From: Streptomyces hyaluromycini
GTDB taxonomy: Bacteria; Actinomycetota; Actinomycetes; Streptomycetales; Streptomycetaceae
NCBI RefSeq assembly: GCF_002217755.1
Contig: NZ_BCFL01000018.1
Location: 248,001-312,000, forward strand
Direction: 5' to 3'
DNA: 64,000 nt
Shown here: in pieces, positions 25,480 to 33,420 of the stretch
How positions within the stretch are numbered: position 1 is the stretch's first letter
How the letters are laid out: the number at the start of each line of letters is the position of its first letter
The notes under the pieces: generated by a model
What the model saw: only the letters and a program-made list of their open reading frames with translations
The model's database searches: none
Told to the model about the DNA's origin: nothing
Program-made: the position numbers and the translations under genes

Positions 25480-26484
25480 TCACGCCCCGTACACCGCTCC
25501 CGGCGCCGCCGCCCCGGCCAGCAGTTTCAGCGCCGTCTCCCCCGCCTCCGCCGGGGTCCGCCGGGCCCCCTTGTCGGCGGTCGGACCAGGCCGCCATCCC
25601 TCCATGACGGTGATCCGGCCGCCCTCCGTCTCGAACACCCGCCCGGTGACGCCGGCGCTCGCGGCGGAGCCGAGCCAGACGACGAGCGGGGAGACGTTCC
25701 CGGGGGCCATCGCGTCGAAGCCGGTGTCGGGGGCGGCCATGGTCGCGGCGAAGGCGTGCTCGGTCATCCGGGTGCGGGCGGCCGGGGCGATGGCGTTGAC
25801 CTGGACGCCGTAGCGGGCCAGTTCCGCCGCCGCGACCAGGGTGAGACCGATGATGCCGGCCTTGGCGGCGCTGTAGTTGCCCTGCCCGACCGAGCCCAGC
25901 AGGCCCGCGCCGCTGCTGGTGTTGACGATGCGGGCGACCGGGGTGCGGCCCGCCTTGGCCTCGGCCCGCCAGTGCGCGGCCGCGTGCCGCAGCGGCAGGA
26001 AGTGGCCCTTGAGATGCACCCGCATGACCGCGTCCCAGTCGTCCTCGGCGAGGTTGACCAGCATGCGGTCGCGCAGGAAGCCGGCGTTGTTGACCAGGGT
26101 GTCCAGGCGGCCGTACGCGTCCAGGGCCGCTGCCACCAGGGACTCGGCACCGGCGTCCGTCGCGATGTCGCCGCCGTGCGCCACCGCCTCGCCGCCGGCC
26201 GCCCGGATCTCGTCCACGACGGCCTCGGCGGGACTGGCAGGACTGGCAGGGGTGGCGGGACCGGCAGGGCTGGCGAGGGTTGCGGGACTGGCAGGGGTGG
26301 CAGGGCCGACAGGGGTGGCGGGGCCGGCGGGACCGTCCGCGCCCGGCGCGCCGTCGAGGCCGACGCCGAGGTCGTTGACGACGACCCGGGCGCCCTCGGC
26401 GGCGAAGGCCAGCGCATGGGCCCGGCCGAGCCCGCGCCCGGCGCCGGTGACGACCACGACCCGGCCCGCACAGATTCCGCTCAT
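25480..26484 (-). CDS. SDR oxidoreductase, Rv3548c-like, of the steroid ring C/D cluster
   Basis: A 334-residue short-chain dehydrogenase. The NAD(P) motif VVVVTGAGRGLGRAHALAFA, the NNAG motif (LVNNAGFLRDRMLVN), catalytic Ser (VNTSSGAGLLGS) and YSAAK are all present, and the long C-terminal part is typical of 3-hydroxyacyl-CoA dehydrogenase SDRs such as Mycobacterium Rv3548c. Residues 51-86 are twelve tandem x-P-A triplets inserted after NDLGVGLDG, which is not normal for the family. ATG at 26484 follows AAGGAGG and is 1 bp from the preceding SDR stop. It is probably under KstR2-like control. Confidence 0.85.
   Translation of the reverse strand: MSGICAGRVVVVTGAGRGLGRAHALAFAAEGARVVVNDLGVGLDGAPGADGPAGPATPVGPATPASPATLASPAGPATPASPASPAEAVVDEIRAAGGEAVAHGGDIATDAGAESLVAAALDAYGRLDTLVNNAGFLRDRMLVNLAEDDWDAVMRVHLKGHFLPLRHAAAHWRAEAKAGRTPVARIVNTSSGAGLLGSVGQGNYSAAKAGIIGLTLVAAAELARYGVQVNAIAPAARTRMTEHAFAATMAAPDTGFDAMAPGNVSPLVVWLGSAASAGVTGRVFETEGGRITVMEGWRPGPTADKGARRTPAEAGETALKLLAGAAAPGAVYGA
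26227..26334. repeat. 9-bp tandem repeat (12 units) inside an SDR gene
   Basis: Twelve 9-bp units of the type GGACTGGCA / GGGGTGGCG on the plus strand encode, on the minus strand, twelve x-P-A/T triplets (GPA, TPV, SPA, TPA). The reading frame is preserved and the insert lies in a surface loop before the next helix of the Rossmann fold. Confidence 0.85.
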
Positions 26485-26485
26485 C

Positions 26486-27244
26486 TCAGTCCTCCTTGTC
26501 GGATGGCTTGTTGGCAGTCGCCGCGTCCAGGAAGGGCGGCCGCTCCCCGCCCCCGTGCACGAGCAGACTCGCCCCGCTGATGTAGGCGGCCGCGCCGGAG
26601 GCGAGGAAGACGGCGGCGGCACCGACGTCGGACGGGGCGGCGAGGCGGCCGAGCGGGACGGTCCGGGAGACGGCGTCGACACCGTCCGGGCCGCCGTAGT
26701 GGAGGTGGGCCAGCTCGGTGCGGACCATGCCGACCACGAGGGTGTTGACGCGGACCTCCGGCGCCCACTCCACCGCCATGGACCGGGCGAGGTTCTCCAG
26801 CCCCGCCTTGGCCGCGCCGTAGGCGGCGGAGCCCGGTGAGGGGCGGCCGCCGCTGACGCTGCTGATCATCACCACCGCTCCCCGGGCCCGCCGGAGGTGC
26901 TCGTACGCGGCGAGGGAGGCGGTCAGCGGGGTGACGAGGTTCAGCTCGATCACCCGGGCGTGCCGCTCGGGGTCCGCGTCGGCGAGCCGCCGGTAGGGGG
27001 TGCCGCCCGCGTTGTTGACGAGCACGTCGACCCGGGGCAGGGCGTCGAAGAAGGCGCGTACGGCGGGTGGGTCGCGCAGGTCGAGGGGGGTGAACTCGAC
27101 GCCTTCGAGGTGTTGTTCGGGTGGCCGGCGGGCACAGGCCACGACGTGGGCACCGGCCTCGGCGAAGGCCCGTGCGATCCCGGCGCCCACGCCCCTGGTA
27201 CCGCCGGTGACGACGACAGTCCTGCCGCTCGGCGAGTTATCCAC
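26486..27244 (-). CDS. SDR oxidoreductase, Rv3549c-like, of the steroid ring C/D cluster
   Basis: A 252-residue classical SDR: TVVVTGGTRGVGAGIARAF for NAD(P), DVLVNNAGGTPY, Ser in VVMISSVSGG and Tyr/Lys in AAYGAAKAGLENLARSMA. It ends with the usual YISGASLLVHGGGE. The neighbours and size fit Mycobacterium Rv3549c, a KstR2-regulon SDR of undefined step. GTG at 27244 follows GGGAGG. It shares the 101-bp divergent promoter region with echA20, which contains a KstR2-like operator. Confidence 0.84.
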   Translation of the reverse strand: MDNSPSGRTVVVTGGTRGVGAGIARAFAEAGAHVVACARRPPEQHLEGVEFTPLDLRDPPAVRAFFDALPRVDVLVNNAGGTPYRRLADADPERHARVIELNLVTPLTASLAAYEHLRRARGAVVMISSVSGGRPSPGSAAYGAAKAGLENLARSMAVEWAPEVRVNTLVVGMVRTELAHLHYGGPDGVDAVSRTVPLGRLAAPSDVGAAAVFLASGAAAYISGASLLVHGGGERPPFLDAATANKPSDKED

Positions 27245-27294
27245 AGGGCCTCCCGCTTGTCAGCGCCGACTGCTAGCTTCGAAGCCTCACACCT

Positions 27295-27308
27295 AACAAA
27301 TGTTTGGT
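27295..27308. promoter_or_regulatory. KstR2-like operator between SDR pair and echA20
   Basis: AACAAATGTTTGGT is a near-palindrome that fits the mycobacterial KstR2 motif AnCAAGnnCTTGnT except for a symmetric G:C to A:T change. Its longer flanks (CCTAACAAaTGTTTGGT) are identical, apart from the central base, to the reverse complement of the site at 33396-33409. It lies between the divergent SDR and echA20 start codons. Confidence 0.8.
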
Positions 27309-27345
27309 GGAAAGGCAGCTGAGTGCGAAGGTAGCTGATGCGTCC

Positions 27346-28098
27346 ATGGGTGTCTCCACCTCGTGTCCGGAAAAGGGAATCGCGCTCGTCACGGTCGACC
27401 ACCCGCCGGTGAACGCCCTGCCGGTGCACGGCTGGTTCGCGCTGGCGGACGCGGTGCGCGCGGCAGGCCGCGACCCCGGGACCCGGTGCGTCGTGCTGAC
27501 CGCGCGCGGCCGGGGCTTCAACGCGGGCGTGGACATCAAGGAGATACAGCAGGACGGGCACGAGGCACTGCTCGGCGCCAACCGGGGCTGCGCGGAGGCC
27601 TTCGCGGCGGTGTACGAGTGCGAGACCCCGGTGGTGGCCGCGGTGCACGGTTTCTGTCTGGGCGGCGGGATAGGCCTGGTGGGCAACGCGGACGCGATCG
27701 TGGCGAGCGAGGACGCCGTCTTCGGGCTGCCGGAGCTGGACCGGGGCGCCCTGGGCGCGGCCACCCATCTGGCCCGTCTGGTCCCGCCGCATCTGATGCG
27801 GACGCTGTACTACACCTCGCGCACGGCGACCGCGGCCGAGTTGCATGCGCACGGCTCGGTCTGGCGGGTCGTGCCCCGCGGGGACCTCGGCTCCGCGGCA
27901 CTGGAGCTGGCGCGGGAGATAGCCGCCAAGGACGGCCGGCTGCTGCGCCTGGCCAAGGCCGCCATCAACGGCATCGACCCCGTCGACGTGCGGCGGAGCT
28001 ACCGCTTCGAACAGGGCTTCACCTTCGAGGCCGCCCTCAGCGGGGTGGCCGACCGGGTCCGCGACACCTTCGGGAAGGAGGGTGCTGGGAGTGACTGA
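27346..28098 (+). CDS. echA20: EchA20-like enoyl-CoA hydratase/hydrolase, steroid ring C/D degradation
   Basis: A 250-residue crotonase-fold protein. The oxyanion-hole segments are GRGFNAGVDIKEIQ and CLGGGIGLVGNADAIVA; ELDRGALGAATHLARLVP and the C-terminal YRFEQGFTFE also match what I recall of mycobacterial EchA20 (Rv3550), which opens ring D of a bicyclic steroid CoA thioester. ATG at 27346 is preferred by alignment to that protein. It heads the echA20-ipdA-ipdB-ipdC operon and overlaps ipdA by 8 bp. The KstR2-like operator lies 38 bp upstream. Confidence 0.88.
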   Translation: MGVSTSCPEKGIALVTVDHPPVNALPVHGWFALADAVRAAGRDPGTRCVVLTARGRGFNAGVDIKEIQQDGHEALLGANRGCAEAFAAVYECETPVVAAVHGFCLGGGIGLVGNADAIVASEDAVFGLPELDRGALGAATHLARLVPPHLMRTLYYTSRTATAAELHAHGSVWRVVPRGDLGSAALELAREIAAKDGRLLRLAKAAINGIDPVDVRRSYRFEQGFTFEAALSGVADRVRDTFGKEGAGSD

Positions 28099-28939
28099 CA
28101 AGACGATGACCGCCGACGAGGCCGTCTCCGGGCTGGCGAGCGGCATGACCCTCGGCATCGGCGGCTGGGGTTCCCGGCGCAAGCCGATGTCCCTGGTCAG
28201 AGCAGTGCTCCGGAGCGGCATCGACGATCTCACCCTGGTCTCGTACGGCGGCCCGGACGTCGGGATGCTGGTCGCGGCCGGCCGGGTGCGCAAGCTGGTG
28301 ACGGCCTTCGTCACCCTCGACTCCGTCCCGCTCGAACCGCACTACCGCGCGGCACGCGAACGCGGGGCGTTCGAGCTGACGGAGGTCGACGAGGGCATGT
28401 TCATGTGGGGCCTGCACGCGGCCGCGAACCGGCTGCCGTTCCTGCCGGTGCGCGCGGGGCTCGGCTCGGACGTCATGCGGGTCAACCCCGGCCTGCGGAC
28501 GGTCACTTCGCCGTACGACGACGGGGAGACGTTCGTGGCGATGCCCGCCCTGCGCCTGGACGCGGCGCTGGTCCACGTCAACCGCGCCGACCGGCTGGGC
28601 AACGGCCAGTACCTGGGGCCGGACCCGTACTTCGACGACCTGTTCTGCGAGGCGGCGGACGCGGCCTACGTCTCCTGCGAGCGGATCGTGGACACGGCCG
28701 AGCTGACGAAGGAGGCGGCCCCGCAGTCGCTGCTGGTCAAGCGGCTGAACGTGACGGGGGTGGTGGAGGCGCCGGGCGGCGCGCACTTCACCTCCTGCGC
28801 ACCCGACTACGGACGGGACGAGGAGTTCCAGCGGCTGTACGCAACGACGTCGTGGGCGGAGTTCTCCGGGCGCTTCCTGGCCGGGGACGAGGAGGCGTAC
28901 CGGTCGGCGGTGCGGAACTGGCAGGAGGGGCAGGGGTGA
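28091..28939 (+). CDS. ipdA: IpdA, alpha subunit of COCHEA-CoA hydrolase (CoA-transferase fold)
   Basis: A 282-residue class I CoA-transferase-fold subunit. TLGIGGWGSRRKPMSLVRA near the N-terminus, LPFLPVRAGLGSDV, and EAPGGAHFTSCAPDYGRDEE near the C-terminus match recalled mycobacterial IpdA (Rv3551) closely. With IpdB it forms the hydrolase that opens the last steroid ring (ring C). GTG at 28091 follows GGAGG with good spacing and aligns with the known N-terminus (TDKT...). The stop overlaps the ipdB start by 4 bp (GTGA). Confidence 0.9.
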   Translation: MTDKTMTADEAVSGLASGMTLGIGGWGSRRKPMSLVRAVLRSGIDDLTLVSYGGPDVGMLVAAGRVRKLVTAFVTLDSVPLEPHYRAARERGAFELTEVDEGMFMWGLHAAANRLPFLPVRAGLGSDVMRVNPGLRTVTSPYDDGETFVAMPALRLDAALVHVNRADRLGNGQYLGPDPYFDDLFCEAADAAYVSCERIVDTAELTKEAAPQSLLVKRLNVTGVVEAPGGAHFTSCAPDYGRDEEFQRLYATTSWAEFSGRFLAGDEEAYRSAVRNWQEGQG

Positions 28940-29682
28940 CGGACACACCACGCATGGACACATCGCGCTCCGACTACTGCGTCATCGCCTGCGCGGAGGC
29001 CTGGCGCGGCTCCGGTGAGATCCTGGCAAGCCCGATGGGCCTGATCCCCTCCCTGGGCGCACGCCTGGCCCGGCTGACCTTCGCACCGGACCTGCTGCTG
29101 ACCGACGGCGAGGCCCTGCTGGTCCGCCCGGACGGAACGCCCGAGGGCTGGCTGCCCTACCGGCAGCACCTCGCCCTGGTGGCCGGCGGGCGGCGGCACG
29201 TGATGATGGGCGCGAGCCAGCTCGACCGGTACGGCAACCAGAACATCTCCTGCATCGGCGACTGGACACAGCCCCGCCGCCAACTGCTCGGGGTACGCGG
29301 AGCGACGCTCAACACGCTGAACAACCCGACGAGTTACTGGGTCCCGAAGCACTCCCGGCGGGTGTTCGTGGCAAAGGTCGACATGGTGTGCGGGGTGGGG
29401 TACGACCGGGTCGCCGCGCACCCCGGCACCGGCCGCTTCCACCGCATCCCGAGAGTCGTCACCGATCTGGGCGTCCTCGACTTCGAGACCCCCGACCGCT
29501 CGATGCGGCTGGCCGCACTGCATCCGGGGGTGAGCGTCGACCAGGTGCGGGAGGCGACGGACTTCGAACTCGCCGTCCCGGACGAGGTGCCGTACACCCG
29601 CGAACCGAGCGCGGCGGAGCTGCGGCTGATCCGCGAGGTGCTCGATCCGGCCGGTGCGCGGACGAAGGAGGTCGCCGGCTGA
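28936..29682 (+). CDS. ipdB: IpdB, beta subunit of COCHEA-CoA hydrolase
   Basis: A 248-residue partner of IpdA. RLARLTFAPDLLLTDGEA, RRHVMMGASQLDRYGNQNIS, the segment TSYWVPKHSRRVFV and LGVLDFETPDRSMRLAALHPGV match recalled Rv3552. Family knowledge: IpdAB has the CoA-transferase fold but acts as a ring-opening hydrolase. GTG at 28936 overlaps ipdA (GTGA), and the TGA stop overlaps the ipdC ATG by one base, so all three are coupled. Confidence 0.9.
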   Translation: MTDTPRMDTSRSDYCVIACAEAWRGSGEILASPMGLIPSLGARLARLTFAPDLLLTDGEALLVRPDGTPEGWLPYRQHLALVAGGRRHVMMGASQLDRYGNQNISCIGDWTQPRRQLLGVRGATLNTLNNPTSYWVPKHSRRVFVAKVDMVCGVGYDRVAAHPGTGRFHRIPRVVTDLGVLDFETPDRSMRLAALHPGVSVDQVREATDFELAVPDEVPYTREPSAAELRLIREVLDPAGARTKEVAG

Positions 29683-30731
29683 TGGACACCGCGCTGACCC
29701 GGCTGGTCGGGGTCCGGCATCCGATCGTGCAGACGGGGATGGGCTGGGTGGCGGGCCCCCGCCTGGTCTCGGCCACCGCCAACGCCGGAGCGCTCGGCAT
29801 CCTGGCCTCCGCCACGATGACCCTCGACCGGTTGCGTACCGCGATAGCCGAGGTGCGCTGCCGTACGGAGGCGCCGTTCGGGGTGAACCTGCGGGCGGAC
29901 GCGGCCGACGCCGGCGACCGGGTCCGGCTGATCATCGACGGGGGTGTGCGGGTGGCGTCCTTCGCGCTCGCCCCCTCCCCCGAGCTGATCGCCGAGCTGA
30001 AGGCGGCGGGTGTGGTGGTGATCCCGTCCGTGGGGGCGCGGCGGCACGCCGAGAAGGTGGCGGCGTGGGGCGCGGACGCGGTGATCGTGCAGGGCGGCGA
30101 GGGCGGCGGGCACACCGGCGAGGTGGCGACCAGCGTGCTGCTGCCCCAGGTGGTGGACGCGGTACGGATACCCGTGGTGGCCGCCGGGGGGTTCTTCGAC
30201 GGCCGGGGGCTGCTGGCGGCGCTGGCGTACGGGGCGGCGGGGGTCGCGATGGGCACGCGGTTCCTGCTCACTTCGGACTCGACGGTGCCGGACGCGGTGA
30301 AGGCGAGGTATCTGGCGGCGACGGTCAGGGACGTCACGGTGACCAGGGCGGTGGACGGGCTGCCGCACCGGATGCTGCGGACCGATCTGGTGGCCGGGCT
30401 GGAGCGTTCGGGCCGGGCCCGGAGCCTGCTGCACGCGATCCGCCGTGCGGCGGGGTTCCGGAAGCTGTCCGGGCTCACCTGGCGGCAGCTTGTCCAGGAC
30501 GGCCTGGCCCTGCGGCACGGCAGGGAACTGTCGTGGAGTCAGGTGCTGCTGGCCGCGAACACGCCGATGCTGCTCAGGTCGGCGATGGTGGACGGCCGTA
30601 CGGATCTCGGGGTGATGGCGTCCGGGCAGGTCGCCGGGGTGATCGACGACCTGCCGTCGTGCGCCGAACTGGTGGACCGGATCATGAAGGAGGCGGAGGA
30701 GACACGGGACCGGCTCATGGCCCTGAAGTGA
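29682..30731 (+). CDS. ipdC: IpdC, nitronate-monooxygenase-like flavin reductase of steroid degradation
   Basis: A 349-residue FMN TIM-barrel protein of the 2-nitropropane dioxygenase/NMO superfamily: GVRHPIVQTGMGWVAGPRL at the N-terminus, the FMN-phosphate region VIVQGGEGGGHTGEVAT and VVAAGGFFDGRGLLAALAYGAAGVAMGTRF. In mycobacteria IpdC (Rv3553) acts on a hydroxylated bicyclic steroid CoA thioester. Coupling to ipdB (TGATG) supports that role here. Its stop is only 4 bp from the stop of the convergent fadA6, leaving no room for a terminator. Confidence 0.86.
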   Translation: MDTALTRLVGVRHPIVQTGMGWVAGPRLVSATANAGALGILASATMTLDRLRTAIAEVRCRTEAPFGVNLRADAADAGDRVRLIIDGGVRVASFALAPSPELIAELKAAGVVVIPSVGARRHAEKVAAWGADAVIVQGGEGGGHTGEVATSVLLPQVVDAVRIPVVAAGGFFDGRGLLAALAYGAAGVAMGTRFLLTSDSTVPDAVKARYLAATVRDVTVTRAVDGLPHRMLRTDLVAGLERSGRARSLLHAIRRAAGFRKLSGLTWRQLVQDGLALRHGRELSWSQVLLAANTPMLLRSAMVDGRTDLGVMASGQVAGVIDDLPSCAELVDRIMKEAEETRDRLMALK

Positions 30732-30735
30732 GGAC

Positions 30736-31893
30736 TCACAGCCGCTCGATGATCGTCACGTTCGCCTGCCCACCGCCCTCGCACATGGTCTGGAGGCCGA
30801 ATCGGCCGCCGGTGCGTTCCAGTTCGTGCAGGAGGGTCGTCATCAGCTTGACGCCGGTGGCGCCGAGCGGGTGGCCGAGGGCTATCGCGCCGCCGTTGAC
30901 GTTGACCTTGGCGGGGTCGGCGCCGGTCTCCTTGAGCCAGGCGAGGACGACCGGGGCGAAGGCCTCGTTGATCTCGACCAGGTCGATGGCGTCGATGGTG
31001 AGACCGGTCTTCTTCAGGGCGTGGGCGGTGGCCGGGATCGGGGCGGAGAGCATCCGGATGGGGTCCTCGCCGCGGACGGAGAGGTGGTGGACGCGGGCGC
31101 GGGGGCGCAGCCCGTGTTCGCGGACCGCCCGTTCGGAGGCGAGGAGCATGGCGGCGGCGCCGTCGGAGACCTGGGAGGAGCAGGCGGCGGTGATGGTGCC
31201 GCCGTCGAGGACCGGTTTAAGGGCGGCCATCTTCTCCAGGGAGGTGTCCCGGCGCGGCCCCTCGTCCACCGAGACCGGCCCGTAGGGGACCGTCTCCCGT
31301 TCGAAGCGGCCCTCGTCGATGGCGCTGAGCGCCCGCCGGTGGGAGCGCAGGGCGAACTCCTCCTGGTCCCGGCGGCTGATGCCCCACTTGGCGGCGATCA
31401 TCTCGGCGCCGGCGAACTGGTTGACGGGCCGGCTGCCGTACCGGGCCCGCCAGCCCTCGCTGCCGAGGAAGGGGCCCTCGGTCAGGCCCAGCGGCTCGGC
31501 GGCCTGGCGGGAGGCGAAGGCGATGGGGATCAGGGACATGTTCTGGACGCCGCCGGCGACCACCAGGTCCTGGGTGCCGGAGAGGACGGCCTGGGCGGCG
31601 AAGTGCACGGCCTGCTGCGAGGAGCCGCACTGGCGGTCGACGGTGACGCCCGGCACCTCCTCGGGCAGCCCGGCCGCCAGCCAGCAGGTCCGGGCGATGT
31701 CACCGGCCTGCGGACCCACGGCGTCCAGGCAGCCGAAGACGACGTCCTCGACGGCGGCCGGGTCCACGCCCGACCGCCGCACCAGGGCGGTCAGCACATG
31801 GGCGCCCAGATCGGCCGGGTGGACCCCGCTCAGTCCGCCCTTGCGCCGCCCGACCGGCGTGCGCACCGCTTCGACGATGTAGGCCTCGGCCAT
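30736..31893 (-). CDS. fadA6: FadA6-like thiolase (acetyl-CoA acyltransferase)
   Basis: A 385-residue thiolase. The nucleophilic Cys lies in VTVDRQCGSSQQAVHFAAQ (residue ~90), the His region is GGAIALGHPLGATGVK, and the second Cys is in LQTMCEGGGQAN. Order and orientation match fadA6 (Rv3556c) next to kstR2 in mycobacteria, where the enzyme cleaves the open-chain product of ring C/D opening. It is the last gene of the ipdF-kstR2-fadA6 unit, with 46 bp to kstR2. Confidence 0.87.
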   Translation of the reverse strand: MAEAYIVEAVRTPVGRRKGGLSGVHPADLGAHVLTALVRRSGVDPAAVEDVVFGCLDAVGPQAGDIARTCWLAAGLPEEVPGVTVDRQCGSSQQAVHFAAQAVLSGTQDLVVAGGVQNMSLIPIAFASRQAAEPLGLTEGPFLGSEGWRARYGSRPVNQFAGAEMIAAKWGISRRDQEEFALRSHRRALSAIDEGRFERETVPYGPVSVDEGPRRDTSLEKMAALKPVLDGGTITAACSSQVSDGAAAMLLASERAVREHGLRPRARVHHLSVRGEDPIRMLSAPIPATAHALKKTGLTIDAIDLVEINEAFAPVVLAWLKETGADPAKVNVNGGAIALGHPLGATGVKLMTTLLHELERTGGRFGLQTMCEGGGQANVTIIERL

Positions 31894-31939
31894 GTCAGCA
31901 ACTCCCTCGGCAGAAAGGGGCTTTCAACGAATGGGTGAG

Positions 31940-32581
31940 CTACTCGCGGACGGCGATCCCGTCCAGCACCATCGACAGGTACTGCCGGGCGATCTCCTCC
32001 GGGCTGTGCTGCCCGCCGGGCCGGTACCAGGAGGCGGCGACCCACACCGTGTCGCGCACGAACCGGTAGGTGAGGCGGACGTCGAGGTCGGCGCGGAAGA
32101 CGTGCGCGGCGACCCCGCGCTCCAGCGTCGACAGCCATGCCTTCTCGAACCTGCGCTGCGACTCGGCGAGGAAGCCGAACCGCTCCTGCGCGACCAGCTG
32201 CTTGCTCTCCTTCTGGTAGATGGCGACGGCGGCGCGGTGCCGGTCGATCTCCCGGAAGGACTCGGTGACCAGGGCTTCGAGGGTCTCGCGGGGACCGAGA
32301 CCGGCGTCCAGGACGGTGTCGTAGCCGTCCCAGAGCTCGTCGAGGAAGGTCCGCAGGATCTCCTCCAGCATCGACTCCTTGGAGTCGAAGTGGTAGTAGA
32401 GGCTGCCGGCGAGCATGCCCGCGTGGTCCGCGATCTTGCGTACGGTGGTTGCGTTGTAGCCCTGCTCGGCGAAGACCTCGGCGGCGGTTTCGAGGAGTTC
32501 GCGGCGTCGAGCCTGGGCGGCGCCGGCCGCGGGCCTTCTCGCGGCGGTCACCTGGGGCTTCTTCTTGGTCGGCACGGGCAC
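31940..32581 (-). CDS. kstR2: KstR2-like TetR-family repressor
   Basis: A 213-residue TetR regulator. The HTH is in AAEVFAEQGYNATTVRKIADHAGMLAGSLYYHF (residues ~35-67); the ligand domain has FREIDRHRAAVAIYQKES and the distinctive FRADLDVRLTYRFVRDT followed by WYRPGGQ, which I recall from mycobacterial KstR2. KstR2 is released from DNA by HIP-CoA, a bicyclic steroid fragment. A basic 25-residue N-terminal tail precedes the HTH. GTG at 32581 starts 9 bp after ipdF. Two matching operators (27295, 33396) lie in the divergent promoters of the cluster, one in its own promoter region, so autoregulation is expected. Confidence 0.88.
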   Translation of the reverse strand: MPVPTKKKPQVTAARRPAAGAAQARRRELLETAAEVFAEQGYNATTVRKIADHAGMLAGSLYYHFDSKESMLEEILRTFLDELWDGYDTVLDAGLGPRETLEALVTESFREIDRHRAAVAIYQKESKQLVAQERFGFLAESQRRFEKAWLSTLERGVAAHVFRADLDVRLTYRFVRDTVWVAASWYRPGGQHSPEEIARQYLSMVLDGIAVRE

Positions 32582-32590
32582 ATTCTCGTC

Positions 32591-33379
32591 CTACGGATGC
32601 TGGCTGCTGACGGAGAGGACCTCTCCGGTGAGGTAGGAGGAGTAGCCGGAGGCCAGGAAGACGATGGCGTTGGCCACCTCCCACGGCTCGGCGTACCGTC
32701 CGAAGGCCTCGCGGGCGGTGAGCTCCGCCAGCAGCTCGGCCGACGTCACCTTCACCAGGTGCGGGTGCATGGCGAGGCTCGGTGCCACGGCGTTGACCCG
32801 CACGCCGTACCCGGCCGCCTCGATCGCCGCGCACCGGGTCAGCGCCATCACCCCGGCCTTGGCGGCGGCGTAGTGGGCCTGTCCGGCCTGGGCCCGCCAG
32901 CCGACGACGGAGGAGTTGTTGACTATCACCCCGCCGTGCCCGCTCTCGCGGAAGAGCCGGAGGGCGGCGCGCACGCACCGGAAGGTGCCGTTGAGGGTGA
33001 CGTCGAGCACCCGCGACCACTGTTCGTCACCCATGTCGACGAGCGTCGAGGTCCCGCCGAGTCCGGCGTTGTTGACGACGATGTCCAGCCGTCCGTGCAC
33101 TCGTACGGCGGTGTCGAAGAGTCCCTGCACCCGGGCCTCGTCGGTGACATCGCACGGGAAGGCGGTCACGGCGCCCGGATGTTCACCCGCCAGTTCGGCC
33201 TCGTACTCCTTCAGCCGCCGCGCGTGCGCGTCACTGATCAGCACGCGGGCGCCCTCCTCCAGGAAACGGCGCGCGGTCGCCCCGCCGATCCCCGCCCCGG
33301 CCGCGGCGGTGATGACGGCGGTGCGCCCTGCAAGCAGCCCGTGCCCGGGCACGTACTCCGGACTCTCGACGCCTGTCAT
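32591..33379 (-). CDS. ipdF: IpdF-like SDR, HIP-CoA reductase step
   Basis: A 262-residue SDR with GRTAVITAAAGAGIGGATARR in the cofactor site (an unusual TAAAGxGIG form of the glycine motif), LDIVVNNAGLGGTS, Ser in VIVNNSSVVGW and Tyr/Lys in AHYAAAKAGVMAL. The TAAAGxGIG variant and position next to kstR2 fit mycobacterial IpdF (Rv3559c), which works on the 5-oxo/hydroxy group of HIP-CoA. ATG at 33379 lies 16 bp from the KstR2-like operator. It heads the ipdF-kstR2-fadA6 unit. Confidence 0.83.
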   Translation of the reverse strand: MTGVESPEYVPGHGLLAGRTAVITAAAGAGIGGATARRFLEEGARVLISDAHARRLKEYEAELAGEHPGAVTAFPCDVTDEARVQGLFDTAVRVHGRLDIVVNNAGLGGTSTLVDMGDEQWSRVLDVTLNGTFRCVRAALRLFRESGHGGVIVNNSSVVGWRAQAGQAHYAAAKAGVMALTRCAAIEAAGYGVRVNAVAPSLAMHPHLVKVTSAELLAELTAREAFGRYAEPWEVANAIVFLASGYSSYLTGEVLSVSSQHP

Positions 33380-33395
33380 GGGCCCACGCTAACCT

Positions 33396-33409
33396 ACCAA
33401 ACACTTGTT
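33396..33409. promoter_or_regulatory. KstR2-like operator between ipdF and fadE30
   Basis: ACCAAACACTTGTT matches AnCAAGnnCTTGnT at nine of ten fixed positions. It occupies most of the 41-bp gap between divergent start codons of ipdF and fadE30, so binding should block both promoters. Confidence 0.83.
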
Positions 33410-33420
33410 AGGGAAGGACG

